Positions 61,683 through 64,000 of a stretch of DNA of 64,000 nucleotides are shown here, piece after piece. The notes under the pieces were generated by a model. The model was not told the DNA's origin and did no database searches. It saw only the letters and a program-made list of their open reading frames with translations. Position numbers and translations under genes: made by a program. Source of the stretch: Mycobacterium gastri (lineage in GTDB: Bacteria; Actinomycetota; Actinomycetes; Mycobacteriales; Mycobacteriaceae); assembly GCF_002102175.1 (NCBI RefSeq), contig NZ_LQOX01000130.1, positions 1-64,000 on the forward strand, written 5' to 3'. Position 1 is the first letter of the stretch; every line of letters starts with the position of its first letter.

Positions 61683-62405
61683 TCAGTGCTCGCTGTCGAT
61701 GACGCGTTGGGAGCGCACCGTCCGCGACGACGAGCGTGGCCGGCGGCCCGGCAGTGGGATGCGTTCGGCGATGTTGCTGAGCGGGTTGACCACCATGGTG
61801 AGCGCGATGACGGCATCCTGCAGCGTGGCGATAGCGGGCTCGAGCGCCTCCATCCCGGGCGTCAGCCGGGCCAGGGTGTCGGCCACGTTGGCGAGCTGTT
61901 CGAGCGGTCCGTTCTTCGAAGTCAGCTTGTCGATCAGGCCGCCCTCGGCGAGCAGCCGGTCAGCCAGCCCGTCCTCGGAAAGCACCCGTTCGACCAGGCC
62001 GTCTTCGGCCAGGATCTGGTCGGCCAGCCCGCCCGGTTGCAGCGCGCGCTGCATCGCACCTCCCTCGGCGGTGAGGCGGTCCAGCAATCCGCCGGGTGCG
62101 GTCAGCAGGTCGACCACCCCACCCGGGCGCAGCATTCGGTCCATCGGCCCGTCGGGTGCGATCGCGCGTCCCAGCGGTGCGTCTTCGTCCAGGAGCTTGG
62201 CCAACCGGTTGGCGCGCACAATCGCCTCTTCGATCCCCAGCACGCTGGCCATCGCGTTGGACCCGGCATCGCCACCGGTCTCCCCGAGTGCCTGCTTGGC
62301 CAGCCCGACTGCTGCGCCGGCCAGGTTGAGGCTGGTTTCGGCGGCGGCGAGACCGGCACGGGCCGGCAGGGTCGCGATGGCCACGAGGGCGTTGCCGAGA
62401 TTCAT
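61683..62405 (-). CDS. Conserved hypothetical protein (Rv0756c-like)
   Basis: A 240-residue protein (241 in Rv0756c). The N-terminus MNLGNALVAIATLPARAGLAAAETSLNLAG is helical and amphipathic. It is followed by a striking repeated block, residues about 80-170. Units such as GGLLDRLTAEGGAMQRALQP, GGLADQILAEDGLVERVLSE and DGLADRLLAEGGLIDKLTSK recur about every 10-11 residues. The C-terminus (ITMVVNPLSNIAERIPLPGRR) looks membrane-proximal. The function is unknown. It lies divergent from phoP, which also holds in M. tuberculosis. Confidence 0.9.
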   Translation of the reverse strand: MNLGNALVAIATLPARAGLAAAETSLNLAGAAVGLAKQALGETGGDAGSNAMASVLGIEEAIVRANRLAKLLDEDAPLGRAIAPDGPMDRMLRPGGVVDLLTAPGGLLDRLTAEGGAMQRALQPGGLADQILAEDGLVERVLSEDGLADRLLAEGGLIDKLTSKNGPLEQLANVADTLARLTPGMEALEPAIATLQDAVIALTMVVNPLSNIAERIPLPGRRPRSSSRTVRSQRVIDSEH

Positions 62406-62566
62406 CCTGCGAGTCTATTCGCGACGCGGCCAGATAATTACGCATGGGTTCAAGCCGATCGGCCGATTCCTGGCAGACTATTATCAGTCGACTGCCAACG
62501 AGCTCTCAGGAAGTACTCAATGAACGTGAAGCTAGTACTCAACTACGTGCCGCAGGAATGGTTCTC

Positions 62567-63289
62567 ATGACCGCAGTAAACCCGGGCGAAGCCGCCACAC
62601 CGGAAGCTCGCATCCTCGTCGTCGACGACGAGGCGAACATCGTCGAGCTGCTTTCGGTGAGCCTGAAGTTCCAGGGATTCGAGGTCCATACGGCCAGCAA
62701 CGGAGCCCAGGCGTTGGACCGGGCCAGGGAAGCCCGCCCGGACGCGGTGATCCTCGACGTGATGATGCCCGGCATGGACGGTTTCGGAGTGCTGCGCCGA
62801 CTGCGAGCCGACGGCATCGATGCCCCGGCGTTGTTCCTGACCGCCCGAGACTCCCTGCAGGACAAGATCGCCGGCCTGACCCTGGGCGGCGACGACTATG
62901 TGACCAAGCCGTTCAGCCTGGAGGAGGTTGTCGCCCGGCTGCGGGTCATCCTGCGCCGTGCCGGCAAGGGCAGCGCTGAACCGCGCAATTCCCGCCTGAC
63001 GTTCGCCGATATCGAACTCGACGAGGAAACCCACGAGGTGTGGAAGGCCGGGCAGCCGGTGTCGTTGTCGCCCACCGAATTCACCTTGCTGCGTTATTTC
63101 GTGATCAACGCCGGCACCGTGCTGAGCAAGCCGAAGATCCTCGACCATGTCTGGCGCTACGACTTCGGCGGCGACGTCAACGTCGTGGAGTCCTACGTGT
63201 CGTATCTGCGCCGCAAGATCGACACCGGGGAAAAGCGGTTGCTGCACACCCTGCGCGGGGTCGGCTATGTGTTGCGGGAACCGCGATGA
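62567..63289 (+). CDS. phoP: Virulence response regulator PhoP
   Basis: A 240-residue OmpR/PhoB-type regulator, near-identical to M. tuberculosis PhoP (247) from residue 12 on. The receiver domain has VVDDE at residues 18-22 and the phospho-acceptor Asp64 in ILDVMMPGMDG, with switch Thr (FLTARD) and Lys in VTKPF. The winged-helix domain (about 140-235) includes SPTEFTLLRYFVINAG and NVVESYVSYLRRKI. ATG 62567 is favoured; another ATG at 62558 has its AGGA too close. PhoPR controls acid response, lipid (SL/DAT) and ESX-1 genes. Confidence 0.96.
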   Translation: MTAVNPGEAATPEARILVVDDEANIVELLSVSLKFQGFEVHTASNGAQALDRAREARPDAVILDVMMPGMDGFGVLRRLRADGIDAPALFLTARDSLQDKIAGLTLGGDDYVTKPFSLEEVVARLRVILRRAGKGSAEPRNSRLTFADIELDEETHEVWKAGQPVSLSPTEFTLLRYFVINAGTVLSKPKILDHVWRYDFGGDVNVVESYVSYLRRKIDTGEKRLLHTLRGVGYVLREPR

Positions 63290-63320
63290 GCGCACTCCCT
63301 TGTCCGGCTAGGTAGCGAGG

Positions 63321-64000
63321 ATGGCCACGCACCGTCGACGCGGAATACCGCTGCGGGTAAGCCTGGTCGCGGCCACCCTGGTTCTGGTGCTGTGCGGTCT
63401 GCTGGCGTCGGGCGTGGCGGTCACCTCGATCCTGCGGCACAGCCTGATCAGCCGGATCGACTCGACACTGTTGGACGCCTCGCGCACTTGGGCGCAGTCC
63501 CCGTGGAAGCATTCGGTGCCCAACGGGGAAGGCCCCGATCCCGCCCGGCCGCCGTCGAAGTTCTACGTGCGCGGCATCAGTCCCGACGGCCATACCGTCA
63601 CGGCCATCAACGACCGCAATGCCGAGCCGGCGTTGCCGCCGAGCAACGACGTTGGGCCCGATCCGACGACGTTGCCGTCGGTGAACGGCTCCGACATCGA
63701 ATGGCGCGCGGTCTCGGTGCACGGAACCCATGGCGGCCTGACCACCGTGGCCATCGATCTGTCCGACGTCCAGCACACGGTTCGATCACTGGTCTGGTTG
63801 CAGATCGGCATCGGCGCTGCCGTGCTGGTTGTCGTCGGTATCGCCGGCTATGCGGTGGTGCACCGTAGCCTGCGGCCACTGGCCGAAGTGGAACAGACCG
63901 CCGCGGCGATTGCCGCCGGACAGCTGGATCGCCGGGTCCCCGAACGCGACCCCCGGACCGAGGTGGGCCGGCTTTCGTTGGCGCTCAACGGGATGCTGGC
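63321..64000 (+). CDS. phoR: Sensor histidine kinase PhoR (3' end outside window)
   Basis: 226 codons are visible before the right edge. The first membrane helix occupies residues about 14-36. A periplasmic sensor domain of about 115 residues contains FYVRGISPDGHTVTAIND, the second helix is near 155-177, and a HAMP region starts YAVVHRSLRPLAEVEQTAAAIAAGQLDRRVP. The His-kinase core is off-window. The sequence closely follows M. tuberculosis PhoR, but the sensor loop differs, especially residues 56-75 and 124-140. It lies 31 bases after phoP in the same operon. Signal: acidic pH or chloride, from family knowledge. Confidence 0.95.
   Translation, partial: MATHRRRGIPLRVSLVAATLVLVLCGLLASGVAVTSILRHSLISRIDSTLLDASRTWAQSPWKHSVPNGEGPDPARPPSKFYVRGISPDGHTVTAINDRNAEPALPPSNDVGPDPTTLPSVNGSDIEWRAVSVHGTHGGLTTVAIDLSDVQHTVRSLVWLQIGIGAAVLVVVGIAGYAVVHRSLRPLAEVEQTAAAIAAGQLDRRVPERDPRTEVGRLSLALNGML

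Overview
The window is from a slow-growing Mycobacterium. The DNA is GC-rich, there are two PE_PGRS genes, a complete mce4 locus, phoPR, cpsA and several WS/DGAT-, FadE- and FadD-type lipid genes. Most genes have recognisable M. tuberculosis counterparts of near-identical length, but the order is mosaic. Roughly 1-33 kb follows the Rv3510c-Rv3482c block in inverted orientation with insertions. About 37-54 kb carries scattered members of the same neighbourhood (Rv3481c-, Rv3479- and Rv3480c-like) separated by foreign modules. About 58-64 kb corresponds to the Rv0754-Rv0758 (PE_PGRS11 to phoPR) block. The species was not determined. All orthology statements rest on remembered protein sequences and lengths, not on a search.

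Region 1 (1-21 kb) is the cholesterol-uptake and side-chain-degradation locus. It starts with a partial PE_PGRS gene, an amidohydrolase-fold gene and ilvX, then an inserted beta-lactamase-like serine hydrolase. Next come fadD17-fadE27-fadE26 on the minus strand, a consensus KstR operator, and divergently fdxD-hsd4A, yrbE4AB, mce4A-F and two Mce-associated membrane proteins. A hairpin and a consensus-like promoter between hsd4A and yrbE4A suggest the transporter genes can also be transcribed independently.

Region 2 (21-33 kb) holds a usfY-like gene, an Rv3491-like exported protein and a PadR regulator. A multicopper oxidase with a divergent FetAB-type ABC exporter follows, then otsA with its small upstream partner, an enoyl-CoA hydratase, two SDR genes, and cpsA followed by two membrane-anchored proteins. 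A 20-bp tandem repeat lies in the long gap near 28.9 kb.

Region 3 (34-54 kb) is accessory. It includes a collapsed PknD-like kinase/NHL pseudogene, TDT, Bcr/CflA and DHA2 transporters, a GAP-family membrane protein, a large patatin-like protein, and an HTH gene with a clear leaderless promoter. A compact operon of cupin, TPP enzyme, DRE-TIM aldolase and epimerase is followed by a GCS2-type ligase and sits divergent to the DHA2 exporter. This is the best candidate here for an undescribed small-molecule pathway. An amidase and a WS/DGAT acyltransferase close the region.

Region 4 (54-64 kb) begins with a dicarboxylate/tartrate catabolic unit: a LysR regulator, a tartrate dehydrogenase-type enzyme, DctA and a decayed glycerate kinase. 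It is followed by a PE_PGRS protein with a histidine-phosphatase domain, a TacAT-like toxin-antitoxin pair with its own operator, and a 49-bp palindrome made of two IS6110-like inverted repeats. The window ends with a frameshifted GNAT gene, tRNA-Thr(TGT), an Rv0756c-like gene, phoP and the start of phoR.
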